The notes beneath the pieces were generated by a model. It made no database searches and was not told the origin of the DNA. It was given only the letters and a program-made list of their open reading frames with translations. Positions 8,117 to 15,456 of a stretch of DNA of 64,000 nucleotides are shown in pieces. The DNA is from JACMLD01 sp044223995. GTDB lineage: Bacteria > Bacteroidota > Bacteroidia > Chitinophagales > Chitinophagaceae. The stretch covers positions 248,001 through 312,000 of the forward strand of contig JBGALE010000002.1 of assembly GCA_044223995.1 (NCBI GenBank), given 5' to 3'. How positions within the stretch are numbered: position 1 is the stretch's first letter; each line of letters begins with the position of its first letter. Position numbers and translations under genes: made by a program.

Positions 8117-10015
8117 TTAATTTTTTGAAAAGTGTTGCTGAATGATATCGAGGATCAGCGGATGATCGTGCTGATCTTTTATATTGATGGTGGGGCTGGG
8201 CAAATGTTCGTTGTAATATGCCAGCCGTTGTGTATATTCTGCTTCCGAAATTTTCCTGAACGACAAAATGGATTGCTGCCCGTGATGAAACTCATATTGC
8301 CACGGTGTCATTACATAAAACAGCACTTTCGAGTCAACGTAAGACGTGAGTACATCCGTAGTTTTTTTAATAAATTCAACCGAATCATAAGGGCTAATCG
8401 TACAGACCAGCGCATCTGGATAAAATGCTTTTACATAACACAATTTTTCAGGCGGCGCAGAATCCCTAACGGGGTGCATCGGCAATATGCCACCCTGGCT
8501 GCCGGTAACAATAACATCCGGTTTTGCTTTCTTTTCAATCAGTTGCTGCAGCAGGCGAAGCGTTTTATGCCAGTCGCGGACATCAATATAAATTGTCCCT
8601 TTATGCCCGATGGGAAATGTCATGTCTGCACCAAGAATCAAGCCCTGTGGTTCCGTAGAAAGATGCGAAACAGCATACCCTTCTCCCTGTAATAACTTTT
8701 TGATAGTTAGCTGCGTGGTAAATTTTCCCTGCCGGCTATTGGTACCCACCACGCAAATGGAGGGCACTTTTAATTCTGTGTACTCAACGGAGTGATACAA
8801 CAAATCCCTCTTTTCTTCATCGAATGACGTAAAATAAATATCGCCGGTATACGATTCGTTGACTGTTTTCTTCAGGGACTGAACAATTTCAAAAATTGAC
8901 TTATCCCAGATGATAAAGTTTTTATTTCTTTTCAGGCATTCCTTCAATATCGAAAGGCCATAGAGCGAATTAAAATCCGAGAGTTTGTCGAGAAAATAAC
9001 CAACGACCATGGTATCAAATAAATCATATTCCGCTTCTGTAAGCTGTTGCACCGTATACCGAAGGTTTTTTTTCTTTATCAGTTCAAGGGAGCTGTTGAG
9101 TTTTATAATCCTCGGATATCCGATGGCCAGCGATAATTCGCAGGAAAGCATTTCATTAAATTCCAGGATGGAATTCATTTCTTTTTCTTCGAAAGGAAAG
9201 ATGGCTATCTTATTTACTTTTCCCGGCACACCAAGGTGATGATACACCTGTTCTTCCCCTGTTTGCTTGTTGGAAACCGTCTTTTCACCCAGCTCAAGAT
9301 CATGCCGCGTAAGACTGATGATGGTATTATCTGAATTTTTTTCCAGCCATTGCCGCAATGTATCCAGCGAATTCCATGCGCCGCCTGCAAATGCTTTTGC
9401 AATAATGCCTGTAAAATGTGCAGTCGCAAGACTGGTACCCGTACTAAACCTGAATTGATTTCCCGGGCTGGCTACTCTTTGAAATCCTCCCTTGGCAAGG
9501 ATATCTGTCATACAGTTGTGCAGGAGCCGGAATTCAGTTTTATCTTTTACCACACCCTGGCCGATACTATATACAGTACTAAAACCCGCGGGATAGCACA
9601 ACTCGTTGTGCTGGTACCAGGCCGCAGCAGCTATCACAATATTTTTTTCTGCCGCTTCTTTACAAATTGACTGTAACTCCCACCCGGGGTTAATGGTCTT
9701 TACACCCATGCTGATGTTGATGATGTTTACACCCGCATCACGCACCAGGTATGTTATAGCCTCGGTGAGTAAGTCTTCCGACAACCTCCCGTCTTCCGAT
9801 TTCAGTTTTATAACAAATATGTCTGCACCGGGTACATGTGAAAGAATAATGGAAACAATCCCTGTGCCATGTGTCGCTTCATCATGGTAAACGTCTTCCC
9901 AGTCCAGCACAACCTTTCCATTACCCTCTTTAAAAAGTGTCAAGCCGCTGATGGATGCGTGTGCAAATCTTTTATGCGTCGTGTCAACGCCCGTATCGAT
10001 AATTCCGATTTTCAT
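8117..10015 (-). CDS. S8 subtilisin-like protease fused to a DUF1611-like P-loop domain
   Basis: 632 residues. Residues 1-~215 are an S8 serine protease with Asp7 (IIDTGVD), His49 (THGTG) and Ser195 (TGTSLATAH). There is no signal peptide, so it acts in the cytoplasm. Residues ~265-415 look like the Rossmann-type N-terminal half and ~418-632 the P-loop half of DUF1611 (GTNSRQGK at 424-431, then SHLSTEPQGLILGAD). DUF1611 proteins include DgcN-type enzymes of amino-acid metabolism. The gene begins 5 bases after the radical SAM stop. I infer leader removal from the four tandem peptides, which lack a GG site, coupled to an ATP-using step of unknown chemistry. The domain fusion is unusual. Confidence 0.87.
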   Translation of the reverse strand: MKIGIIDTGVDTTHKRFAHASISGLTLFKEGNGKVVLDWEDVYHDEATHGTGIVSIILSHVPGADIFVIKLKSEDGRLSEDLLTEAITYLVRDAGVNIINISMGVKTINPGWELQSICKEAAEKNIVIAAAAWYQHNELCYPAGFSTVYSIGQGVVKDKTEFRLLHNCMTDILAKGGFQRVASPGNQFRFSTGTSLATAHFTGIIAKAFAGGAWNSLDTLRQWLEKNSDNTIISLTRHDLELGEKTVSNKQTGEEQVYHHLGVPGKVNKIAIFPFEEKEMNSILEFNEMLSCELSLAIGYPRIIKLNSSLELIKKKNLRYTVQQLTEAEYDLFDTMVVGYFLDKLSDFNSLYGLSILKECLKRNKNFIIWDKSIFEIVQSLKKTVNESYTGDIYFTSFDEEKRDLLYHSVEYTELKVPSICVVGTNSRQGKFTTQLTIKKLLQGEGYAVSHLSTEPQGLILGADMTFPIGHKGTIYIDVRDWHKTLRLLQQLIEKKAKPDVIVTGSQGGILPMHPVRDSAPPEKLCYVKAFYPDALVCTISPYDSVEFIKKTTDVLTSYVDSKVLFYVMTPWQYEFHHGQQSILSFRKISEAEYTQRLAYYNEHLPSPTINIKDQHDHPLILDIIQQHFSKN

Positions 10016-10020
10016 CGCGA

Positions 10021-11469
10021 TTATTTATTTGAATGCCCGGTATTAACTGAATCAGCTGCTTCTGGTTTTGTAATGGTATCCGGTTCATTTTTCATCCTGA
10101 GGTATTGTTCCCGGATATAACTTTCCGATTTGTATTTCCATTCGGAGCATTTGGGTACTACATTCTTGATGGCTTCGTGCGAGCAGGAAATCTGATCACA
10201 AACCGGCAGGTATTTACAGTTCCTGCACACCGGGTTATGGTTGTACCGGTTAAAGGAACTGTAATATTTAAATACTGCCGGATCATATTCCTCAAAAATG
10301 GAGGTAGGCGCTTTTGTATCGTCATGAATGGTTTCCCAGCATTTGTGGATATGCCCATTGGGATCTATTACCAGGCTCACTGGCGATGCCCAGGTGGCAC
10401 AGGTAGACTGGTACTGTGGCAGGTCCCACTTCAATTTCGCTTTTCTGGAATTATTTTTTTCCGCCCACTCATTCAATCGGCGAACGAGGCTCAGCCTGAA
10501 ATTTTGTTTGAATTCAAAAAACTCGTCGATGTGCATCCTCGTTTCTTTTTCATCATCACTTAATTTGATTTCCTCGTAGGAACGAAGCCATGCAGGTTCA
10601 AAATTGAACTGTCGGTGCTTATGCGGCCATATATTGAAAGCATTGAAATCGTCCAGCATGTTCTCTACCGATTCAGCTACTTCCTTATCTACATTAATCC
10701 GCACATTTATATTGATCCCCTGTGGTATTTTGGAGAGGTTCTTCAAAATTTTAAAATAGTTCTCCCCGCCTTTTTGTTTCAGTGGCCTTTTCTTATCATG
10801 CACTTTCCTGGCACCATCCACAGTCACCTGGGCCATTCCCACTTTGCAGTCAATCAGGGTTTGCACGTTTTCTTCGGTGAGGTAGATGCCATTGGTAATA
10901 ATCTTGGCATCGTAATTAATATTGTGTTTCTTAGTCAGCTCCATGAAGCCTTCAGTGATATCAATGATTGCTTTTACATTGATCAGCGGTTCCCCTCCAT
11001 ACCATGTTACAGACAGGGTATGTATTTTGCGATCCGCATTAAGAATGATTTGTTCGATGTAGTTGACCGTTTGTTTTTTTACCTTATCATCTTTCAGCGT
11101 GTGGTTAGGCTTCACAAATTCGAAGCAATACGGGCAACCCATATTGCAGGTGATGGTAGTTCCAATAGTCAGGAAAATAGTTCCGGAATTCCTGAATTGG
11201 TTTTGAGCAGTAAATTTTTCGAATACATCGATAATATTTTTACCGGCATCCAGCACATACTCCCGTTCCCTGAGGTATTCAAATATGTATTCCTTGTCAC
11301 AAAAACTATCCCTTGTAAACACTTTCAGGCAAAACAATTCTGCCAGCAGTTTACCTTCTTCCTTGTCGAGTACCTCAATACCGCCGGTAAGCGTGTTGAA
11401 CAAAAGAAATTCATCTGTTTCATCAACAGGTATTAATACGTTGTATGGATTTGATTTAAACAGTTCCAT
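10021..11469 (-). CDS. Radical SAM/SPASM peptide maturase with N-terminal recognition-like region
   Basis: 482 residues. Residues ~1-90 look like a PqqD/RRE-type peptide-binding region (FNTLTGGIEVLDKEEG). The radical SAM motif CNMGCPYC has Cys108, Cys112 and Cys115. The SPASM end has a Cys in CATWASP, then KCWETI, then CRNCKYLPVCDQISC and PKCSEW, enough Cys for two auxiliary clusters as in thioether- or carbon-carbon-forming maturases. It is the first large gene after the four tandem precursors, 162 bases downstream across a strong hairpin. I infer that it modifies those peptides, whose two conserved Cys residues make thioether formation plausible. The alternative is an aromatic cross-link at the conserved Tyr or Phe. 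Confidence 0.92.
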   Translation of the reverse strand: MELFKSNPYNVLIPVDETDEFLLFNTLTGGIEVLDKEEGKLLAELFCLKVFTRDSFCDKEYIFEYLREREYVLDAGKNIIDVFEKFTAQNQFRNSGTIFLTIGTTITCNMGCPYCFEFVKPNHTLKDDKVKKQTVNYIEQIILNADRKIHTLSVTWYGGEPLINVKAIIDITEGFMELTKKHNINYDAKIITNGIYLTEENVQTLIDCKVGMAQVTVDGARKVHDKKRPLKQKGGENYFKILKNLSKIPQGININVRINVDKEVAESVENMLDDFNAFNIWPHKHRQFNFEPAWLRSYEEIKLSDDEKETRMHIDEFFEFKQNFRLSLVRRLNEWAEKNNSRKAKLKWDLPQYQSTCATWASPVSLVIDPNGHIHKCWETIHDDTKAPTSIFEEYDPAVFKYYSSFNRYNHNPVCRNCKYLPVCDQISCSHEAIKNVVPKCSEWKYKSESYIREQYLRMKNEPDTITKPEAADSVNTGHSNK

Positions 11470-11560
11470 TGTAATAATTTTTTGAATGGTAAATTTTGGT
11501 AGCGGGTGCTGAATGTATAAAGCAGTGCTATGAATTCTTTGTCGATCTTACTGACGGTTG

Positions 11561-11593
11561 TAATAACAGGCAAACAAAGTTTACCTGTTATTA
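11561..11593 (-). promoter_or_regulatory. Strong hairpin between precursor array and maturase gene
   Basis: A 10-bp perfect stem (11561-11570 with 11584-11593, TAATAACAGG/CCTGTTATTA) continues inward with AAAC/GTTT. It lies 38 bases after the stop of the last precursor and 91 bases before the radical SAM start. On the transcribed minus strand no T-run follows, so it is not a classic terminator. A partial stop or mRNA-stabilising/processing hairpin, giving more precursor than enzyme, is the likely function. Confidence 0.6.
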
Positions 11594-11631
11594 TTGATAC
11601 AGTTTGCCCACAATAATTGGGTAGTGCTGTA

Positions 11632-11805
11632 CTACAGCAGGATATCATTTTCCTCGCCGGTATCACCAGCGGGGCGGCCCGTATAGGTGCTGCATGAAAA
11701 TCCGTCACAAAGCGACTCTACTTCTTTAGCGAGTCTGTCTTCAGTGTTGTTAGGCTTTACCAGCTCTTTCCGCTGTAAGGCCTCTTTTAGCTGTTGCTTG
11801 TCCAT
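11632..11805 (-). CDS. Tandem RiPP precursor peptide, copy A (last in transcription order)
   Basis: 57 residues starting MDKQQLKEALQRKELVKP and ending GDTGEENDILL, stop TAG. It is the most divergent of four tandem copies: Arg12, Ser39, Thr42, Glu52 and a terminal Leu differ from the others. Invariant features are a helical charged leader (residues 1-~30), Cys33 and Cys38 in CDGFSC, Thr40-Tyr41, Arg44 and GDTGE. There is no GG cleavage site. Dehydratable residues in the core are Ser37, Ser39, Thr40, Thr42 and Thr49. It sits next to the radical SAM, S8 protease and peptide-arginase-like genes. It is too short for most gene callers, but conservation across four copies makes it a real gene. Confidence 0.88.
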   Translation of the reverse strand: MDKQQLKEALQRKELVKPNNTEDRLAKEVESLCDGFSCSTYTGRPAGDTGEENDILL

Positions 11806-11851
11806 GTTGATTCAAGTTTAATGGTTGGGTTGAATACGGCATGCAAGTCAT

Positions 11852-11865
11852 TTACCAGTTGGTAA
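11852..11865 (-). promoter_or_regulatory. Spacer hairpin after precursor copy B
   Basis: TTACC-AGTT-GGTAA, a 5-bp stem with a tetraloop, starts 10 bases beyond the stop codon of copy B. It matches the hairpins after copies C and D in position but has a shorter stem. No T-run follows on the minus strand. Confidence 0.5.
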
Positions 11866-11874
11866 CTGCACTCA

Positions 11875-12048
11875 TTAAACTAAGATATCATTGTCCTCAC
11901 CAGTATCGCCGGCTGGGCGGCCCAGGTAAGTACCACATGAGAATCCATCGCAAAGTGACTCAACTTCTTTGGTGAGTCTGTCTTCAGTGTTGTTGGGCTT
12001 TACCAGCTCTTTTTTCTGTAAAGCCTCTTTCAATTGTTGTTTGTCCAT
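11875..12048 (-). CDS. Tandem RiPP precursor peptide, copy B
   Basis: 57 residues, starts MDKQQLKEALQKKELVKP and ends GDTGEDNDILV, stop TAA. The translated peptide is identical to copy C, while the DNA differs at several synonymous positions (for example ACC/ACT at Thr26 and TGT/TGC at Cys38). That pattern indicates purifying selection on the peptide or recent gene conversion. Cys33, Cys38, Tyr41 and the single core arginine Arg44 are present. It lies 69 bases upstream of copy A and 71 bases downstream of copy C. I infer that it is a substrate of the radical SAM enzyme at 10021-11469 and of the arginase-like protein. Confidence 0.9.
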   Translation of the reverse strand: MDKQQLKEALQKKELVKPNNTEDRLTKEVESLCDGFSCGTYLGRPAGDTGEDNDILV

Positions 12049-12093
12049 GTTGATTTTAGTTTAACTGTTAATTGGAATTTGGTGTGCAAGTGT

Positions 12094-12110
12094 TTTACCG
12101 GGTTGGTAAA
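12094..12110 (-). promoter_or_regulatory. Spacer hairpin after precursor copy C
   Basis: TTTACC-GGGTT-GGTAAA, a 6-bp perfect stem with a 5-base loop, 10 bases beyond the copy C stop. The loop sequence is shared with the copy D hairpin, while one stem pair is A-T here and G-C there, a compensatory change. Confidence 0.55.
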
Positions 12111-12119
12111 CTGCTTGTA

Positions 12120-12293
12120 TTAAACCAGGATATCATTGTCCTCGCCAGTGTCGCCGGCAGGGCGGCCCAGGTAAGTACCGCATGAAAATCCATCGCAAAG
12201 TGACTCAACTTCTTTAGTGAGCCTGTCTTCAGTGTTGTTGGGCTTTACCAGTTCTTTCTTTTGTAAAGCTTCCTTTAATTGTTGTTTGTCCAT
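12120..12293 (-). CDS. Tandem RiPP precursor peptide, copy C
   Basis: 57 residues, identical in protein sequence to copy B. Leader residues 1-32 are charged and probably helical. The presumed core from Cys33 reads CDGFSCGTYLGRPAGDTG and ends EDNDILV. Invariant Cys33 and Cys38 are spaced CX4C. The core has one arginine, within GRPAGD. It has no double-glycine protease site, so a C39 exporter would not be expected to process it; the cytoplasmic S8 protease nearby is the better candidate. Spacing to copy D is 79 bases. Confidence 0.9.
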   Translation of the reverse strand: MDKQQLKEALQKKELVKPNNTEDRLTKEVESLCDGFSCGTYLGRPAGDTGEDNDILV

Positions 12294-12345
12294 GTCAATT
12301 TTTGTTTAACGTTAATTGGAAATGTGAATGCAATCCGAAAAACCG

Positions 12346-12362
12346 TTTGCCGGGTTGGCAAA
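12346..12362 (-). promoter_or_regulatory. Spacer hairpin after precursor copy D
   Basis: TTTGCC-GGGTT-GGCAAA, a 6-bp perfect stem with the same GGGTT loop as the hairpin after copy C, 10 bases beyond the copy D stop. The G-C pair replaces the A-T pair of the copy C hairpin on both arms, which supports selection for RNA structure. Confidence 0.55.
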
Positions 12363-12372
12363 AACAGTTTCT

Positions 12373-12546
12373 TTATACCAGGACATCATTGTCCTCGCCG
12401 GTATCGCCAGCAGCACGGCCCAGGTAGGTACCGCATGAAAAACCGTCACAAAGAGACTCCACTTCCTTGGCGAGCCTGTCCTCTGTGGTGTTTGGCTTTA
12501 CGAGTTCTTTCTTCTGTAAAACCTCTTTCAATTGTTGTTTGTCCAT
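12373..12546 (-). CDS. Tandem RiPP precursor peptide, copy D (first in transcription order)
   Basis: 57 residues from the internal ATG at 12546; a longer reading from 12654 would run into the S41 gene and lacks conservation, so I reject it. It differs from copies B/C at Val9, Thr20, Ala26, Ala45 and Val55. Cys33, Cys38, Thr40, Tyr41, Arg44 and GDTGED are kept. The gene begins 37 bases after the S41 protease-like stop. The Pro45-to-Ala change beside Arg44 shows that the position after the presumed ornithine site tolerates variation. Confidence 0.88.
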   Translation of the reverse strand: MDKQQLKEVLQKKELVKPNTTEDRLAKEVESLCDGFSCGTYLGRAAGDTGEDNDVLV

Positions 12547-12583
12547 GATTTTGGTTTTGAAAATGAATGAATGATTGGTATGT

Positions 12584-14428
12584 CTATTTCGAAATAGCGG
12601 TGGTAAGAACCTTATCCTGGTAAGGTTGCAAATCCTGTACGGTATTAATGGCAACTTTTATATCGGGCGCAATACCGGTCCCTTCAATCGATTTTTTACC
12701 CAGTAAAAATCTTCCGGTATCAAGGCAATTGGTGGCAATGATGACATTATCTTTTGGCAAGTTGATTTCGTAAATAAATGACAGCGCCCCCCTGGAAGAA
12801 CTTCTTCCGACAATCACCACATTGTTTCTTCTTGTCTTTAACGTGTTGACGACAAGTTCTGCGATACAAGCTGTCGATTCATCAATCAGCAGGACGATTT
12901 TTCCATCCTCCCGGTAATGGAAGGGGGAGGTGTTTTCCTTTACAACGACTGAGTCTATGCGATTGGTGGCAATGTTTTCATAATCGAAATAATTAAAACG
13001 GCCTTTAATGAAATAAGAAAGAAATTGCGCACCTGCCAGGAAATCACCACCGCCATTGTTGCGAAAATCGAGGATGAGTTTCCTTTTGGTATTGATATCA
13101 TCCAGTTTTGAAACAAAATCCAGCGGCAGTTCCGGGTTGATCTTATTGATTTTATAATAAGCTACTGAATCACCAAATGTTTTCACATCTAAGTTACCTG
13201 CGCTAAAATTGGAAGGAACTTTGTACCGCTCCTTTACCTGGTAGCTAAGCTCGCCTGCTTTCCCTTCCGGGAATACAAAAGAAATATTTACTTTTTCACC
13301 CGGCTGATGTTTCAGCATAGCATTTACATCGCGGCTCTTAAAATCTGCTGCATATAAGTCAGTATTATCAATCTTCAGTATTTTACTGCCAATCGGTAAC
13401 AGCGTTTTAAGTGAATCATCAAATACGCCCACTACCCGAAATTCTCCATTAATTTCATAAGAATAAATCGGTGATTTCTCCGCTTTTTTATCGTGACAGG
13501 TGGATTTAAGATAGAAATGCGCATCCTTTAAATTTCTGCCAATAAATAAATTCAGTGAATCGACATAGCTGCAAAGTGGCAGCGATTTATTCTTTTCAAT
13601 AAATTCCCGGAGTGATTGGATAAAAGCCGTCTTATTCACTTTTCGCTGCCCGTAAAAAGGATAATGCTCCACCAGTGGAATAAATATTTCGCTCAGTAAT
13701 TGCGAAGTCGGCTTATCGTTATCTTCTATAAATACTGCTCCTTTAAAATCCTCTTCACGCTGATCTTTTGGGAAATAAGCGCATTGCCCGTAAGAATCAA
13801 AGGGTGAACTGGGGAAAGATTGCTGAACCTTTGCATTATCAAAGGGATATTGGACAAACAGGTTCGACGGCGACAAATGCTTTTCAATCTCATTATCCCC
13901 CACCCACATATCACCAATCACCAACGTAAAGGGCCGGGTACTATCCATCAGCGTATATGAAACAGCCAATGCTGCTTTGCTTTTCAAAGCCATTGCCATA
14001 CATCCCAGTGGATTCGTAACCGGCACCTGGAAACCGTCCCTGTTAAATGTGAGTGTTATGCCTTTGCTGCAGGTATCGCCGGGCACCGCAAACCTGATCT
14101 TTGAAATATTTTTGGTATATACTCTTGTAAACAATTCCTCTTCTTCCGGCTTTGACATCAAACCGGCCCTTACCAGTTCGATGGTAACGGGTTGAGTCAC
14201 CACGTATCCGGTTGTTACCGGTGCTATATCATCAAACCTGGGGAAATAAAATTCCTTCTTCTTCAATTGACCTGCTTCACTGATAATAAAACTGGTATTG
14301 ATCTTCCTGGTTTTGTAATAAGCCAGCGTCTGAGCACTGACTTTGAAAGCACCTGCCAGCAGGATAATACATATTGACAGTATAAAAAATTGTATCACTG
14401 ACTTCTTGTAATTGATGATACTTTTCAT
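12584..14428 (-). CDS. Exported S41-family peptidase homologue with Cys at the nucleophile position
   Basis: I start at ATG 14428 because it gives a clean signal peptide (hydrophobic residues ~10-27, ending KVSAQ); an upstream ATG at 14479 adds an unlikely hydrophilic tail. The product is about 614 residues. The C-terminal half is S41/tail-specific-protease-like: a PDZ-like stretch (LPIGSKILKID), LILDFRNNGGGDF, and DESTACIAEL. In active relatives the last motif reads like TASAAE with the nucleophilic Ser; here that position is Cys521. It may be a cysteine-type or inactive, peptide-binding form. It lies between the arginase-like gene and the four precursors, so it may bind or trim the exported product in the periplasm. 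Confidence 0.82.
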   Translation of the reverse strand: MKSIINYKKSVIQFFILSICIILLAGAFKVSAQTLAYYKTRKINTSFIISEAGQLKKKEFYFPRFDDIAPVTTGYVVTQPVTIELVRAGLMSKPEEEELFTRVYTKNISKIRFAVPGDTCSKGITLTFNRDGFQVPVTNPLGCMAMALKSKAALAVSYTLMDSTRPFTLVIGDMWVGDNEIEKHLSPSNLFVQYPFDNAKVQQSFPSSPFDSYGQCAYFPKDQREEDFKGAVFIEDNDKPTSQLLSEIFIPLVEHYPFYGQRKVNKTAFIQSLREFIEKNKSLPLCSYVDSLNLFIGRNLKDAHFYLKSTCHDKKAEKSPIYSYEINGEFRVVGVFDDSLKTLLPIGSKILKIDNTDLYAADFKSRDVNAMLKHQPGEKVNISFVFPEGKAGELSYQVKERYKVPSNFSAGNLDVKTFGDSVAYYKINKINPELPLDFVSKLDDINTKRKLILDFRNNGGGDFLAGAQFLSYFIKGRFNYFDYENIATNRIDSVVVKENTSPFHYREDGKIVLLIDESTACIAELVVNTLKTRRNNVVIVGRSSSRGALSFIYEINLPKDNVIIATNCLDTGRFLLGKKSIEGTGIAPDIKVAINTVQDLQPYQDKVLTTAISK

Positions 14429-14482
14429 GATAATACTTTTAGAAAAATTATTTGTCTTTGTATTCGGCCATCGGCGCAATAA

Positions 14483-15433
14483 TTAGTTGGCACTCCCCTG
14501 TAACAGTTTCAAAGGTTTGTCTTCCGTGGAAGAGTCATTTTCCAATAGTGAGTGTACATGACGGACATCGGTATCATACAGCATACCCAATGCAGATAAT
14601 AGGTTACTCTCAATAAACTGCCATTGGTGCCGAGGCGTGAAACCACTGTGCCTCGAACGGCAAATGGTGATTAAAGAAGGTTCAATTCGCTTTTCAGCCA
14701 AATCATTTACCAGTTTACCAATACGGCGGATGATTTCATTTTCGTCTACTTCTCTTTTACTCGGATATCTCTCGGCAACTCCATTCAATACATAGAAGTA
14801 GGACTGATTGTATTGAACTGCTTCTACCCTTGCGGTAACAAAATGCAGGTAATGGTACCTGTTTTGCAGAAAATCGTTGTATTCCTGTTCAGTAATTTCA
14901 ATAACAACCTCATTTTGTACATAAGGGTTTTCACAACAGGAGAAATAATCCAGGTCAATGTCAAGCAGGACATCCTGCGCTGAAATATTATTGTTGTCAA
15001 GAACCGAAAAACCTTCAGCGCCTGTTTTTATGTACTGGAAAGGCACACATTTCTCATCCGGCAGGCCGTTTTTGGCAATGCCCTGCAAAAAATATTTTCC
15101 TTCATTGTTAAATGTCCGGGCAAAAAGGCTTTGTGTAACCGTTTTTTCGATATCCTGTCGCACCCAGCAAAAAGAATTGATTAATCCCAGGTATATCGCC
15201 GGTACAATAAAACTGTCGATATTCAATTCAGCGCGCACAAAATGGGCGGTAGCGTCTCCTGTCATATTCATTACTTCACAGATGCTGGTATCCAGCACGG
15301 GATACCTGAAATCAGCATGATCATCAAAATGGAGCAACAGGTTGCCGGGTGCAATCAAACCATCCCGGTAAGCTTTCATCCATACATAAAAAGCTTCATT
15401 GTGCTCTTCTACAATAAACACTTTCTTTTCCAT
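14483..15433 (-). CDS. UPF0489 arginase-fold protein, probable peptide arginase
   Basis: 316 residues. LLLHFDDHADF carries His35, Asp37, His39 and Asp41, and LLDIDLDYF carries Asp158, Asp160 and Asp162; these match the two Mn-binding clusters of the ureohydrolase fold (DxHxD and DxD). UPF0489 members in RiPP loci, such as OspR in landornamide biosynthesis, hydrolyse peptidyl arginine to ornithine plus urea. The position 54 bases upstream of the S41 start and close to four precursors with one conserved core Arg (Arg44) fits that role. Free arginase is less likely, since the length and flanking motifs match the peptide-acting group. The family is well supported; the target is inferred. Confidence 0.85.
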   Translation of the reverse strand: MEKKVFIVEEHNEAFYVWMKAYRDGLIAPGNLLLHFDDHADFRYPVLDTSICEVMNMTGDATAHFVRAELNIDSFIVPAIYLGLINSFCWVRQDIEKTVTQSLFARTFNNEGKYFLQGIAKNGLPDEKCVPFQYIKTGAEGFSVLDNNNISAQDVLLDIDLDYFSCCENPYVQNEVVIEITEQEYNDFLQNRYHYLHFVTARVEAVQYNQSYFYVLNGVAERYPSKREVDENEIIRRIGKLVNDLAEKRIEPSLITICRSRHSGFTPRHQWQFIESNLLSALGMLYDTDVRHVHSLLENDSSTEDKPLKLLQGSAN

Positions 15434-15456
15434 AAAATGCTTTTTTGTATTCCTGC

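Larger units (their letters stand above)
11632..12546 (-). repeat. Fourfold tandem array of precursor gene plus spacer hairpin
   Basis: Four repeat units of about 243-253 bases each hold one 57-codon ORF and a 69-79 base spacer. ORFs and spacers are both recognisably related (spacer motifs GTTTAA, TGCAA, and a Gly-codon-like GGGTT loop hairpin), so whole units were duplicated, not only the coding part. Copies B and C encode identical peptides but differ at synonymous sites. Confidence 0.9.

Noticed and set aside
8132..8692. 186-codon plus-strand frame opposite the S8-DUF1611 gene
   Set aside because: It is antisense to a gene with clear catalytic motifs and contains no recognisable domain.
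10615..11436. 273-codon plus-strand frame opposite the radical SAM gene
   Set aside because: A long antisense frame is expected opposite codon-biased genes; no domain or start signal supports it.
11632..12546. CRISPR array
   Set aside because: The regular repeat units are protein-coding with synonymous variation and hairpin spacers; there are no short identical repeats with unique spacers and no cas genes.
3337..12546. Lanthipeptide assignment for the tandem precursors via the LanB at 20894-23980
   Set aside because: Ser/Thr and Cys are present, but there is no LanC, and the radical SAM enzyme is much closer and in the same operon; lanthionine formation stays only a remote option.
12373..12654. 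93-codon version of precursor copy D
   Set aside because: The extra 36 N-terminal codons lie in the S41 gene and spacer and are not shared by the other three copies; the internal ATG at 12546 matches them.
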